9,707 bases of DNA, taken from NCBI GenBank assembly GCA_021809305.1, contig JAKBAF010000023.1:1-9707 (forward strand). The letters are read 5' to 3'. The position numbers and the translations under genes were made by a program. Source of the stretch: a bacterium (GTDB taxonomy: Bacteria; Chlamydiota; Chlamydiia; Chlamydiales; JAFEGQ01). This document shows positions 1-6,508 of the stretch, piece by piece. Within the stretch, counting starts at the first letter, position 1, and each line of letters begins with the position of its first letter. The notes below the pieces were generated by a model that had not been told where the DNA came from, made no database searches, and saw only the letters and a list, made by a program, of their open reading frames with translations.

Positions 1-695
1 GCAAGGAGTAAGACAAAGCCGACACAACCCGTGTAGATTGGCCCGCCCTTGGTATCCGTGTGGATCTCAGCTGGCATGCCATAGTAGATCTGGCCTAGAT
101 GGGGCTCATCTACAAAGGCCCGAATCCAGACAGGTGAGGTGACAGAGAGAGTATAGACAGGATCTGCGTCTCTAACGACGGTGCCAGGCTCTCGGATGCG
201 TGTGAGGATGATGCCATCTGTTGGGGCGTAAGCCTTGGTATAGCCTAAATTGTCCAGTGCCACGGCTAAATTTGCCTGGGATTGATTTAAGCCTGCTTGT
301 AGCTCGTAGTAGCTTGCAGAGGCGTTGTCCAAATCCTCCTCCGACACACCGCCAAGATCAATGAGCCCTTCTCGCCGCGTTAAGAGCCTCTCGGCATTCT
401 TAAAGCTGGCCCGTGCTGATGCGAGCGTTGCCGCCGCCTGCTCTGCCTGGCTATCGTATGGGGAGATATCGAGCTCTGCCATGAGTGATCCCTTGCTCAC
501 CAGATCGCCCTCCTCAAAGAAGAGCTCCGCCACCCTCCCTGGGACACGGAATCCAATATCGACAAGCCGGACATCGACATTTCCATAAAGGAGCAGGGCA
601 TCTGGGTCGTGTTTTGGTCGCAGGAGGATGTAGCCTGCAATAGCAATTGCAACTACCAGGGCAATAATTAGCAGAGCAATTGCGTATCGTCTCAT
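1..695 (-). CDS. YbhG/HlyD-family periplasmic adaptor (membrane fusion protein), 3' end beyond the window
   Basis: The first 231 codons of a periplasmic adaptor subunit of an efflux pump or secretion transporter. It would bridge an inner-membrane ABC or MFS transporter to an outer-membrane channel. Visible features: an N-terminal membrane anchor at residues 4-24 (rich in I, A, L, V); a first lipoyl half near residues 45-80 with VDIGFRVPGRVAELFFEEGD; an alanine- and glutamine-rich helical hairpin near 85-145; and a second lipoyl half with YAPTDGIILTRIREPGTVV. The following VTSPVWIRAFVDEPHLGQ closely resembles the E. coli YbhG signature, so it is placed nearer YbhG than EmrA or AcrA. The frame is open to the left edge, so the C-terminus and any partner transporter lie outside. 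ATG at 695 is the only in-frame start after a stop at 714-716; no good Shine-Dalgarno precedes it. It is divergent from tolB. Substrate cannot be inferred. Confidence 0.88.
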   Translation of the reverse strand, partial: MRRYAIALLIIALVVAIAIAGYILLRPKHDPDALLLYGNVDVRLVDIGFRVPGRVAELFFEEGDLVSKGSLMAELDISPYDSQAEQAAATLASARASFKNAERLLTRREGLIDLGGVSEEDLDNASASYYELQAGLNQSQANLAVALDNLGYTKAYAPTDGIILTRIREPGTVVRDADPVYTLSVTSPVWIRAFVDEPHLGQIYYGMPAEIHTDTKGGPIYTGCVGFVLLL

Positions 696-939
696 GACCC
701 AAGAGGATTTGCGTTAAAGGAGAGTTTGATACATATCCCCCTCGGCGAAAAACTTCTAGTGTTGTTTCCCGGAGAGTCGTATCCCAATTTGCGTCAGATT
801 TTTCTTTAGGCCTTTGTGTGGAGTCCGGGAAGCAATACTAGTGTGTGTTGAAATTAGGCTTGCGACTACCCGAATATCGCCTCTCAAGGTAAAACTAGGG
901 GTCTTACGTGGAATCCATGAAAAGGGAGGTCTTCTCGCC

Positions 940-2313
940 ATGGCTAAATTTCTTCTTCTTCCTCTTACCTTACTCTCACTTTTTGTGGCCCCCCTCCTAG
1001 CTGATGAGCCCATCGTCATCCTCCTAACGACGGAGGCTAAGCGTCTCCCCGTCTATCTTGCCCCCTGGACAAAGAGCAAGGGCCCAAACGAGCTAACAAA
1101 CAACCACATCCAAGAGCTCCTCGGCGCGCTCTGCTTCGACCTCGATGTTTGCGGTAGTCTCGAGATTGCCGGTGCTACCAAAGAGAGGGCGGCGCAGGCT
1201 GCAGTTGAGCGCGAGTTAAGCCAGTTCGATGCAGCTCGCTGGAAGAGCCTTGGCCTGCTCTACCTTGTTAGGGGTGAGGTCACAGGCAAAAGCCTTGTTG
1301 TAACCCTACATGGGGTGGCAGCAGGTAGGACGCTTGCTACCTACACCCTTCCATTAAGCGGTAGCCTTCCGAGCGATCGCCGCCAGATCCACACCCTATC
1401 CGATGCCATCCACAAGACCCTTTTTGGGAAAGAGGGAATTGCTAAAACGCGTATTCTCTACACACTTAGGCATCCCACAACTGGCGCCGAAAACTGGGAT
1501 TCTGAGGTCTGGATTGCCGATTACGACGGCCACAATGCAGCCCCGCTCACACGCGAGGGCTCCTACTGCGTCACTCCAACCTTTCTCCCGCCAGCTAGTG
1601 GGAAGGCCTCCGGCAGCTTCCTCTACACCTGCTACCGCGTCGGTCAGTCAAAGATCTACGCGGCTCCTTTAAGCGATGGTCTTGGTCGTCGCCTGATCAC
1701 CCTGAGGGGAAACCAGCTTATGCCAGTTGTCTCAAAGCAGCGCGACAAGATTGCCTTTGTAAGTGATGCTGGAGGGAACCCAGACCTCTTTATCCAGCCC
1801 TTTACCCCAGAGACAGGCGCTATCGGCAAGCCCACCCAGGTCTTTAGCGCTCCTCATGGCGCCCAAGCCTCTCCGAGCTTTAGCCCGGACGGAAAGAGGC
1901 TCGCCTTTGCCTCCAACAAAGATGGGCAGCCGCGCATCTACATCATGGACCTGCCAAAAGAGGGCGATAGCTCCAAGCCCACACCTAAGCTCATCACCCT
2001 GCGCAATCGCGAAAATACCTCCCCTGCCTGGTCGCCAGACGGCACGAAAATTGCCTATAGCGCACTCTCAGATGGCGTTCGCCAGATCTGGATCTACGAC
2101 CTCCAAACAGATCGCGAATCGCAACTCACAACAGGCCCCGGTCATAAAGAGAACCCCAGCTGGGCTCCAGATAGCCTACACCTTGTCTTCAACTCGGCAA
2201 CCGTTACCTCAAGTGATCTCTACCTTGTCAACCTCAACCAGCCGAGCGCGATCCAAATCACAAGCGGTCCTGGCGAAAAGCGCTTCCCCAGCTGGGAGCC
2301 CCAGGAGCGCTAA
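940..2313 (+). CDS. tolB: TolB, periplasmic beta-propeller protein of the Tol-Pal system
   Basis: TolB is a periplasmic protein that binds Pal and helps couple the inner-membrane Tol motor to the outer membrane during cell constriction. The 457-residue product has a signal peptide (MAKF then a Leu-rich core, cleavage probably after A21). An N-terminal alpha/beta domain follows to about residue 160, then a C-terminal six-bladed propeller. PD40-type repeats are seen near 261-290, 311-339 (SPSFSPDGKRLAF), 361-388 (SPAWSPDGTKIAY) and 405-433 (NPSWAPDSLHLVF). Length fits the family (about 430). ATG 940 is chosen because GGGAGGT lies 9 bases upstream and it begins the signal peptide; the frame opens earlier at a TTG (814), but that would put 42 charged residues before the signal sequence. 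In Chlamydia and proteobacteria pal follows directly; here 3.4 kb of accessory DNA intervenes. tolQ, tolR and tolA homologues are not in the window. Confidence 0.93.
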   Translation: MAKFLLLPLTLLSLFVAPLLADEPIVILLTTEAKRLPVYLAPWTKSKGPNELTNNHIQELLGALCFDLDVCGSLEIAGATKERAAQAAVERELSQFDAARWKSLGLLYLVRGEVTGKSLVVTLHGVAAGRTLATYTLPLSGSLPSDRRQIHTLSDAIHKTLFGKEGIAKTRILYTLRHPTTGAENWDSEVWIADYDGHNAAPLTREGSYCVTPTFLPPASGKASGSFLYTCYRVGQSKIYAAPLSDGLGRRLITLRGNQLMPVVSKQRDKIAFVSDAGGNPDLFIQPFTPETGAIGKPTQVFSAPHGAQASPSFSPDGKRLAFASNKDGQPRIYIMDLPKEGDSSKPTPKLITLRNRENTSPAWSPDGTKIAYSALSDGVRQIWIYDLQTDRESQLTTGPGHKENPSWAPDSLHLVFNSATVTSSDLYLVNLNQPSAIQITSGPGEKRFPSWEPQER

Positions 2314-2319
2314 GGAGGT
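2312..2319 (+). promoter_or_regulatory. Strong Shine-Dalgarno sequence at the tolB stop codon with no intact downstream gene
   Basis: AAGGAGGT, a near-perfect anti-16S match, overlaps the TAA of tolB. The best-spaced start is a TTG at 2327, or the GTGs at 2318 and 2321, but that frame stops at TAG 2411 after about 28 codons. It runs straight into the RhuM-like relic in the same frame. It is either the ribosome binding site of that dead gene or what is left of an ancestral tolB-pal junction. Confidence 0.4.
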
Positions 2320-2383
2320 GGTGGCCTTGCGGGATCATCATCGATTAAACATTTTGGAGCCGGTTCAAAAGTCACATGGAATA

Positions 2384-2566
2384 TGCTGGTTGTGCTGCAA
2401 GAATTCACTTTAGGAGTCGACTGTGTCCAATTACCACATAAAAAAGATTTACAAAGAAGGAGAGCTACGTCCAGAGGCAACTATTCGAAAGTATCGAATG
2501 GTTCATTAACAAGTAGGGAGTCCAAGAGCGCAGCTGGTTACAGGAACACTAGAGATTACCCTGCAT
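2384..2566 (+). pseudogene. Relic of a RhuM-family (virulence protein RhuM) gene
   Basis: In one frame, with stops at TAG 2411 and TAA 2507, the translation reads WLCCK, a short gap, then ESTVSNYHIKKIYKEGEL, RPEATIRKYRMVH, and after the second stop QVGSPRAQLVTGTLEITL. This follows the order of the RhuM N-terminal region known from enterobacterial and other bacterial relatives: WLTQK, a short helix, (S)TVxxHIKxIYKxGEL, then a variable stretch with EGxR and an YYNL strand. Several codons seem lost between WLCCK and EST, and no C-terminal part is visible, because the fragment ends where the convergent 765-residue gene ends. RhuM genes are found in mobile and accessory regions and their biochemical role is unsettled. 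The match is from remembered family features, not a search, so it is moderately sure. Confidence 0.5.
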
Positions 2567-4853
2567 TAAGGCGTTGCATTGAATACGCGTCCAAGGATCG
2601 CCTGATTCTATCTCGCTCTGATACCGCCATTAGGCCGTAGCGGACCACCTCTACAAATGCTTGATAGCTTAAATTGGCTTCGTAGAGTTCTTTCAGGCTG
2701 CCTCTTAGGAGATCGAGATTTTCAAAGACGTGGCTCGGAATCGCGCATTTGCCGGAAAGAGCTGCTTTTAGCTCGCATCCATTCAATAGGCCGAGTCGTC
2801 CCAGCTCTTTTATACTCTTTTCGCTCATCGCACTTACAATCGCACTTAAATCTAACTTGACGTCGGCACTTGGATCTTGCCACTTCTTCATCAGCAAGGG
2901 GGCTATTCCCACAACGTACTTAGGCAATGTTTTTACAAGCCCCAGCCCATATTGCGCCTCCTCGGCTGATAGGAGACCTTTCCTGGAGAGGTCTATGACT
3001 CTATTGGCTGAAAGCTCTTCTCCCTGGTCAAGGTGCATATGTGTTATGATTTTGTAGAAATCTACGAGATCTTCCTTGCTAATCGACTCGATCAGCAAGG
3101 GGGGTGTTTCAACAAAGTGCTCAGGCAAAGTCTTTGCAAGCTGCAGCCCAGATAGCGCCTCATCGGCAGTTAAGAGACCCTTCCTAAAGAGGTCCACGAC
3201 TCTGATGGCTGAGAGCACTTTCGCATTGTGGCCTATATGTTTCATGATTTCGTTGAAGTCTAAGACATCTTCCTTGGTAATAGATTGGGCCTTTGCGACG
3301 TCCGGTTTGAGGTAGATGTGGTTTGCTAGGCTGCGGTTAAGTTGATTCCTTGTCCAAAGGCCGTGGCGCCAAAGTGCAACAACCTCTTGGAGCTTTACCG
3401 TCTTCCAATAACCATCGTTTGGCAGGTTTTCTATTAGCTCAAGATTCTGCCAAATATTAAGAACGCCCCTAGGAATGCGCTTCCTTTCGTCCGGTTCCTT
3501 CTTCTGGCAGGAGCGTATTGCCTTAGCAGCCGCCTTTACGCTGATGAGACCATATTTCCTTAGTTCTAGAATTGATGAGACGCTGCCCCCTTCCCACACA
3601 CCCCGATCAAGCTTAGTTTTTATTTCAAAGAGCCTGTCAGGGGTGATCTTAATTTTTTGTCCCGATTTTTTCATAAGCTGCTCAGCTCTTTTGACATCAG
3701 CGTCTTCTATCAGCCCATACAAAAAGGCAAGGCGCGGAGCGTCAGGTGAGAGCGTCTTCCAATCAGGATGACGATCATTTCCTAGGATCTTTAAGAGATC
3801 GTTCCAGCCCTTCCAAACGCCATCGGGTATCTCGTTTATTTTATAATTGTTCCTCGTTTTTCTACAGGCATGGTCAATATCCCAACTACTTAACGTGCCG
3901 CGCCGTGCTTCTTTCGTGATATCATCGGCGACGATGTCCCCCCAATTTCCAGTTCTAAAAGCGTTGCTTAACTGAGTGGAGAGAGGGGCGGCTTTCGGAC
4001 CTCCTTCACTGGGAGACGGGATCTCTTTTTCTTCGGGTGGCTTTTCATAGAGGGAATGGGTGTAGAGTATCTCTTCCAAAAGATCTCTTGGTAGAAGAGA
4101 GTGCCTCCCTATTTCAAGCAGCTCATCCTTTGAGAATGTCTGCCACGCCTGGAGGAGGTTGTTGTGCAGGCCACGTCTTGCTTTCCACCGCTTCTCTCCG
4201 TGCAGGTCAAGGGAAAGTTCCTTAGGAAGAAGCCCTCCCCTGCTCAGCATACTGAGGGCCTCGTCAGGCGGCGCCCCTTTCTCCTTATGCGCCTTGGTCA
4301 CTTGGTGCAGGAGGAGAAGCTGCACAGCGCGCTGTCTGATTTTATACTCTGGTCGCAGCGCCCGCTCGGGAAGGAGCTCCTTGGCCCTGTAGCTCCAGAG
4401 TGAATGTATTGCATATATTCCAAGGCCTAATGCCGCAAAAAAGAGGGGCACTAATGTAGCTGAAGAGACCAGGGCGGCAAAATCGATCCTGTGCTGCACA
4501 GCTCCCGGTATGAAAAGGCCGCAGCTAACCGCTGTCCCAATAGCCAGTACGAGAAGGGCCTCTGCTATTAACCCAAAACTTGGAACCATCACTCTTAGCG
4601 TAAATCGGTGAGCTCTTGCGGCGGCCTCCATTCGCTTTGAACCGATAGTTCCGTATCCTTCTGCAATGTAGCGCTCCCTCTCCTTCGCACTCTCTTGGAG
4701 GATCTCTTTCAGCACCTTACCTTTGCCTCTCCTTGGAGCGTTGAAAAGTGAGTGCTGGTCCTCAGGGGGCACAAGGGCAACGACCTTGGCCACTAGCTCC
4801 GACGGAAGAGAGCCGAAATTAGAAGGGGTTAAGGAGAGGTGATTTTCTTCCAT
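2556..4853 (-). CDS. Putative F-box-like, Inc-like membrane protein with ~60-residue GLL repeats
   Basis: A 765-residue protein, not recognised as any named gene. Residues 13-44 fit an F-box-like motif: L16-P17-x-E19-L20, V24, L27, P29, D32, L36, R41. In eukaryotes this motif binds Skp1 and recruits substrates to SCF ubiquitin ligases. Residues 87-115 and 125-150 are two hydrophobic helices joined by about 9 residues and flanked by basic residues, the bilobed hairpin typical of chlamydial inclusion-membrane (Inc) proteins. From about residue 198 to 750 there are roughly ten copies of a degenerate helical repeat whose core is hydrophobic-x-x-L-x-R-x-G-L-L-x4-A-x3-L. A Pro/Glu/Ser-rich linker lies near 271-290. 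There is no cleavable signal peptide; export would be by type III secretion (inference). ATG 4853 follows an AT-rich leader without a clear Shine-Dalgarno. It is transcribed against tolB and pal and is flanked by relics, so it looks like an acquired accessory gene. Coding is well supported; function is inference. Confidence 0.85.
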   Translation of the reverse strand: MEENHLSLTPSNFGSLPSELVAKVVALVPPEDQHSLFNAPRRGKGKVLKEILQESAKERERYIAEGYGTIGSKRMEAAARAHRFTLRVMVPSFGLIAEALLVLAIGTAVSCGLFIPGAVQHRIDFAALVSSATLVPLFFAALGLGIYAIHSLWSYRAKELLPERALRPEYKIRQRAVQLLLLHQVTKAHKEKGAPPDEALSMLSRGGLLPKELSLDLHGEKRWKARRGLHNNLLQAWQTFSKDELLEIGRHSLLPRDLLEEILYTHSLYEKPPEEKEIPSPSEGGPKAAPLSTQLSNAFRTGNWGDIVADDITKEARRGTLSSWDIDHACRKTRNNYKINEIPDGVWKGWNDLLKILGNDRHPDWKTLSPDAPRLAFLYGLIEDADVKRAEQLMKKSGQKIKITPDRLFEIKTKLDRGVWEGGSVSSILELRKYGLISVKAAAKAIRSCQKKEPDERKRIPRGVLNIWQNLELIENLPNDGYWKTVKLQEVVALWRHGLWTRNQLNRSLANHIYLKPDVAKAQSITKEDVLDFNEIMKHIGHNAKVLSAIRVVDLFRKGLLTADEALSGLQLAKTLPEHFVETPPLLIESISKEDLVDFYKIITHMHLDQGEELSANRVIDLSRKGLLSAEEAQYGLGLVKTLPKYVVGIAPLLMKKWQDPSADVKLDLSAIVSAMSEKSIKELGRLGLLNGCELKAALSGKCAIPSHVFENLDLLRGSLKELYEANLSYQAFVEVVRYGLMAVSERDRIRRSLDAYSMQRLNAG
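2883..3083 (-). repeat. Tandem repeat copy B in the accessory gene (residues 591-657)
   Basis: Encodes ISKEDLVDFYKII, then NRVIDLSRKGLLSAEEA and KTLPKYVV. It pairs with the adjacent copy A and carries one extra residue. The two are clearly similar at the DNA level too: the stretches around 2937-3022 and 3136-3221 match at roughly three bases in four by eye. Confidence 0.8.
3084..3281 (-). repeat. Tandem repeat copy A in the accessory gene (residues 525-590)
   Basis: Encodes ITKEDVLDFNEIM, then IRVVDLFRKGLLTADEA and KTLPEHFV. It directly abuts copy B. The other GLL-type repeats of the protein are recognisable only at the amino-acid level, so this pair is the youngest duplication in the array. 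Confidence 0.8.
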
Positions 4854-4872
4854 CTATACACTACATTAGTTT

Positions 4873-4888
4873 ATTATACATTATTATA
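4873..4888 (-). promoter_or_regulatory. Possible promoter(s) of the accessory gene
   Basis: Within a very AT-rich stretch (about 4854-4920) the minus strand carries two TATAAT hexamers, at 4888-4883 and 4878-4873. They lie 29 and 19 bases upstream of the ATG, so leaders would be short (about 10-25 bases). No good -35 box is seen for either. The base composition contrasts with the GC-richer neighbouring genes. Confidence 0.4.
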
Positions 4889-5094
4889 ATCTATAGATAT
4901 TAAGGACGATTAAATTTAGAAGAAAGGGCTCTGCGCTTGCGCTGTCCCTATTGCTTAAGCCCGAGAAGGATTTGAACTCGATCCGTATCGTGCGAGCAAA
5001 GTCTTTGGACGCGCTTGTTTGGGCAATTGTTAGAGTGCGCTAGAGCGTCATCCAAGCGTGCGAGAGCCTGCCTAACATTCTTAGATGAGGCCGG

Positions 5095-5571
5095 GTGGCC
5101 CGGCGCGATGAGTCTCTCTATCTTAGCCGGGATGATCGCTTTCCCTCGATCGCCCTTCACCCCCCAGGGATCGATCGTGAGTCTTTCGAACACCATCGAG
5201 AAGAGAACTTTCCTGCGGTTCGCCAGTACGCCGTGCGTGGAGATCTCGTCTCGCGCTGCGGCCCTTTTTGGGCAGGGGAGAGCGTCTCTGAAATTGTTCC
5301 TGCCACGCCTCACGGCGGCCTTCTTGAGGTCCACTTTGATCGGCTTATTCTTTTTCGCCCCGATTGGAAGATGCATCGCGTGGATAGCAAGCAAGACAGC
5401 AACACTACTTTGCGGCTTATTCTCTCAACACTTCCTGAGACCCCCGATGTAGCAAGCCGCTTAGAGCAGATCGCCCCCTTGCTAACGCCTTTCAAATTCC
5501 TGAGCAACTGGGTACTCAGCGATCACTACCTCGGCGAGGCACTTAAAGGGGGGCACGCGCTGTCTCATTAG
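5095..5571 (+). CDS. Hypothetical protein, possibly the intact 3' part of a decayed gene
   Basis: A 158-residue frame of unknown function. It opens at GTG 5095, preceded by GAGG at 5087-5090, and ends at TAG 5571. Amino-acid content and codon choice (GAT, GAG, CTT, CTC, ATC frequent) resemble the sure genes of the window, which favours this frame over the overlapping frames on either strand. The product is soluble and mixed alpha/beta in appearance, with no signal peptide or membrane segment; it has conspicuous stretches such as GPFWAGESVSEIVPATPHGG and HRVDSKQDSNTTLRL. No family was recognised. The same frame continues upstream in coding-like fashion from about 4921 to 5088 but is cut by TAG 5041 and TGA 5086, so the ORF may be the surviving end of a longer gene. 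It lies in the accessory block just ahead of pal. Confidence 0.5.
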   Translation: MARRDESLYLSRDDRFPSIALHPPGIDRESFEHHREENFPAVRQYAVRGDLVSRCGPFWAGESVSEIVPATPHGGLLEVHFDRLILFRPDWKMHRVDSKQDSNTTLRLILSTLPETPDVASRLEQIAPLLTPFKFLSNWVLSDHYLGEALKGGHALSH

Positions 5572-5613
5572 ATAATCTAGTGGGTTTGCTTCCCCCTTGG
5601 TATCTCTAGAAAA

Positions 5614-5642
5614 TTAACCGGAGGCTGGCTTCGCACGGTTAA
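5614..5642. repeat. Inverted repeat upstream of pal
   Basis: TTAACCG (5614-5620) and CGGTTAA (5636-5642) form a perfect 7-bp inverted repeat with a 15-base loop. A second, shorter one (TGCGC/GCGCA, 5652-5666) follows. No T-run follows either arm, so a terminator is not supported; an operator or leader hairpin is possible. Confidence 0.3.
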
Positions 5643-5675
5643 GCAGGGTTTTGCGCTCCATGCGCACGGTAAGGG

Positions 5676-5704
5676 TTGCGAAATAAGGCGCCCTGCACTA
5701 AAAA
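5676..5704 (+). promoter_or_regulatory. Weak candidate promoter for pal
   Basis: TTGCGA (5676-5681) and TAAAAA (5699-5704) are separated by 17 bases, each matching the sigma-70 consensus at four of six positions. It would place a transcript start near 5711, ahead of the pal ribosome binding site. pal needs its own promoter now that it is cut off from tolB, which makes the candidate worth noting despite the weak match. Confidence 0.3.
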
Positions 5705-5747
5705 AGTGGTCGTAAATTGGGGCTCTATGATCAGAGGAGGGGGTGGA

Positions 5748-6500
5748 ATGACATCTCGCATGTTTCTTGGACGCTGTTTTTTCGGACGCGCGTCTCTTTT
5801 AGGTTATCTCCTGCTAGCACTGCTCGCAACGAGCAGCTGCCAGCGATCTTGCGGTGATTTCTGGCAAGATACAAAGTCGGCTAAGCGCCATATGGGTCGG
5901 GGTCTTGCAACCCTTGTCGGAAAGCGTGTAGAGTCCAGGCAGGTGAGTTCAAAGGATGAATTTAAGGGAGTGGTAGAAGAGGAGTACATCCCCTTCGCCG
6001 ATGCCGACCTCTATCAGGGGATTATGAGGGGAGAGGAGCTGGCTCTTCTTCAAATCAATGCCGATACGGCGATACCCCAATCGAGGATGTCGCCAGGAGA
6101 GGCCTGCAGTGGCCTTCCCGGCATCGATGGCTTCATATCGCCGCGCGGTGAGCAGGTGAGGATCTTTCGACCGATCCACTTTGAGACAGATGATTATGTT
6201 GTGCGCGGAGAAGAGAACTGGGAGCAGATTAGGCAGATGGCCGCCTACCTTAAAGCACACAATGAGACCTACGTCTTTATCGAAGGCCACTGCGATGAGC
6301 GCGGACCTGCTGCCTACAACTTGGCTTTGGGTACAAGGCGCAGCAATGCGATTCGCAACCATTTGATCAAGGAAGGGGTGGATCTTGATCGACTATTAAC
6401 CGTCTCTTACGGCAAGGAGCGTCCCAGCTCTCTTAGCCACGACGCTGCCGCATGGAAGGAAAATCGAAGAGCCCAATTTAAAACCTATTCGAAATCGTGA
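5748..6500 (+). CDS. pal: Pal, peptidoglycan-associated outer-membrane lipoprotein
   Basis: Pal anchors the outer membrane to peptidoglycan and binds TolB. The 250-residue product starts at ATG 5748 with GGAGG at 5736-5740. The N-terminus is a basic segment, a Leu-rich core (LLGYLLLALLA) and a relaxed lipobox TSSC, so Cys is probably lipidated; a second Cys follows at +4. A linker of about 110 residues precedes the OmpA-like domain, making the protein longer than E. coli Pal (173). The C-terminal domain is unmistakable: FRPIHFETDDYVV, then VFIEGHCDERGPAAYNLALG with TRRSNAIRNHL, and VSYGKERP. The Asp of HCDERG and the Arg of GTRR are the residues that hold diaminopimelate in this fold. Its stop overlaps the start region of the next gene (TGA 6498-6500), indicating co-translation. 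An in-frame TTG at 5676 was rejected as a start because it places 24 polar residues before the signal peptide. Confidence 0.93.
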   Translation: MTSRMFLGRCFFGRASLLGYLLLALLATSSCQRSCGDFWQDTKSAKRHMGRGLATLVGKRVESRQVSSKDEFKGVVEEEYIPFADADLYQGIMRGEELALLQINADTAIPQSRMSPGEACSGLPGIDGFISPRGEQVRIFRPIHFETDDYVVRGEENWEQIRQMAAYLKAHNETYVFIEGHCDERGPAAYNLALGTRRSNAIRNHLIKEGVDLDRLLTVSYGKERPSSLSHDAAAWKENRRAQFKTYSKS

Positions 6501-6508
6501 GGATGGCC

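Noticed and set aside
814..939. Upstream extension of tolB from a TTG start
   Set aside because: It places 42 charged residues before the signal peptide; ATG 940 has a strong ribosome binding site and opens the signal sequence.
2308..2331. Possible terminator hairpin after tolB (CGC-T-AAGG / CCTTGCG)
   Set aside because: The stem is short with a bulge and no T-run follows.
3475..3771. Plus-strand ORFs inside the accessory gene, including 3475-3771
   Set aside because: They are antisense shadows of a continuous 765-codon frame with internal protein repeats.
4955..5000. tRNA-like T-loop on the minus strand (GAGTTCAAATCC)
   Set aside because: The flanking bases do not pair as a T-stem and no anticodon or acceptor stem can be drawn around it.
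5010..5075. D-arm-like sequence on the plus strand (GCAATTGTTAGAGTGC)
   Set aside because: The following anticodon loop would lack a purine at position 37 and no acceptor stem pairs.
4948..5394. Minus-strand ORF of 148 residues, and overlapping plus-strand ORF 5015-5452
   Set aside because: Both overlap the 5095-5571 frame, whose codon use is more like the sure genes; neither shows a recognisable motif.
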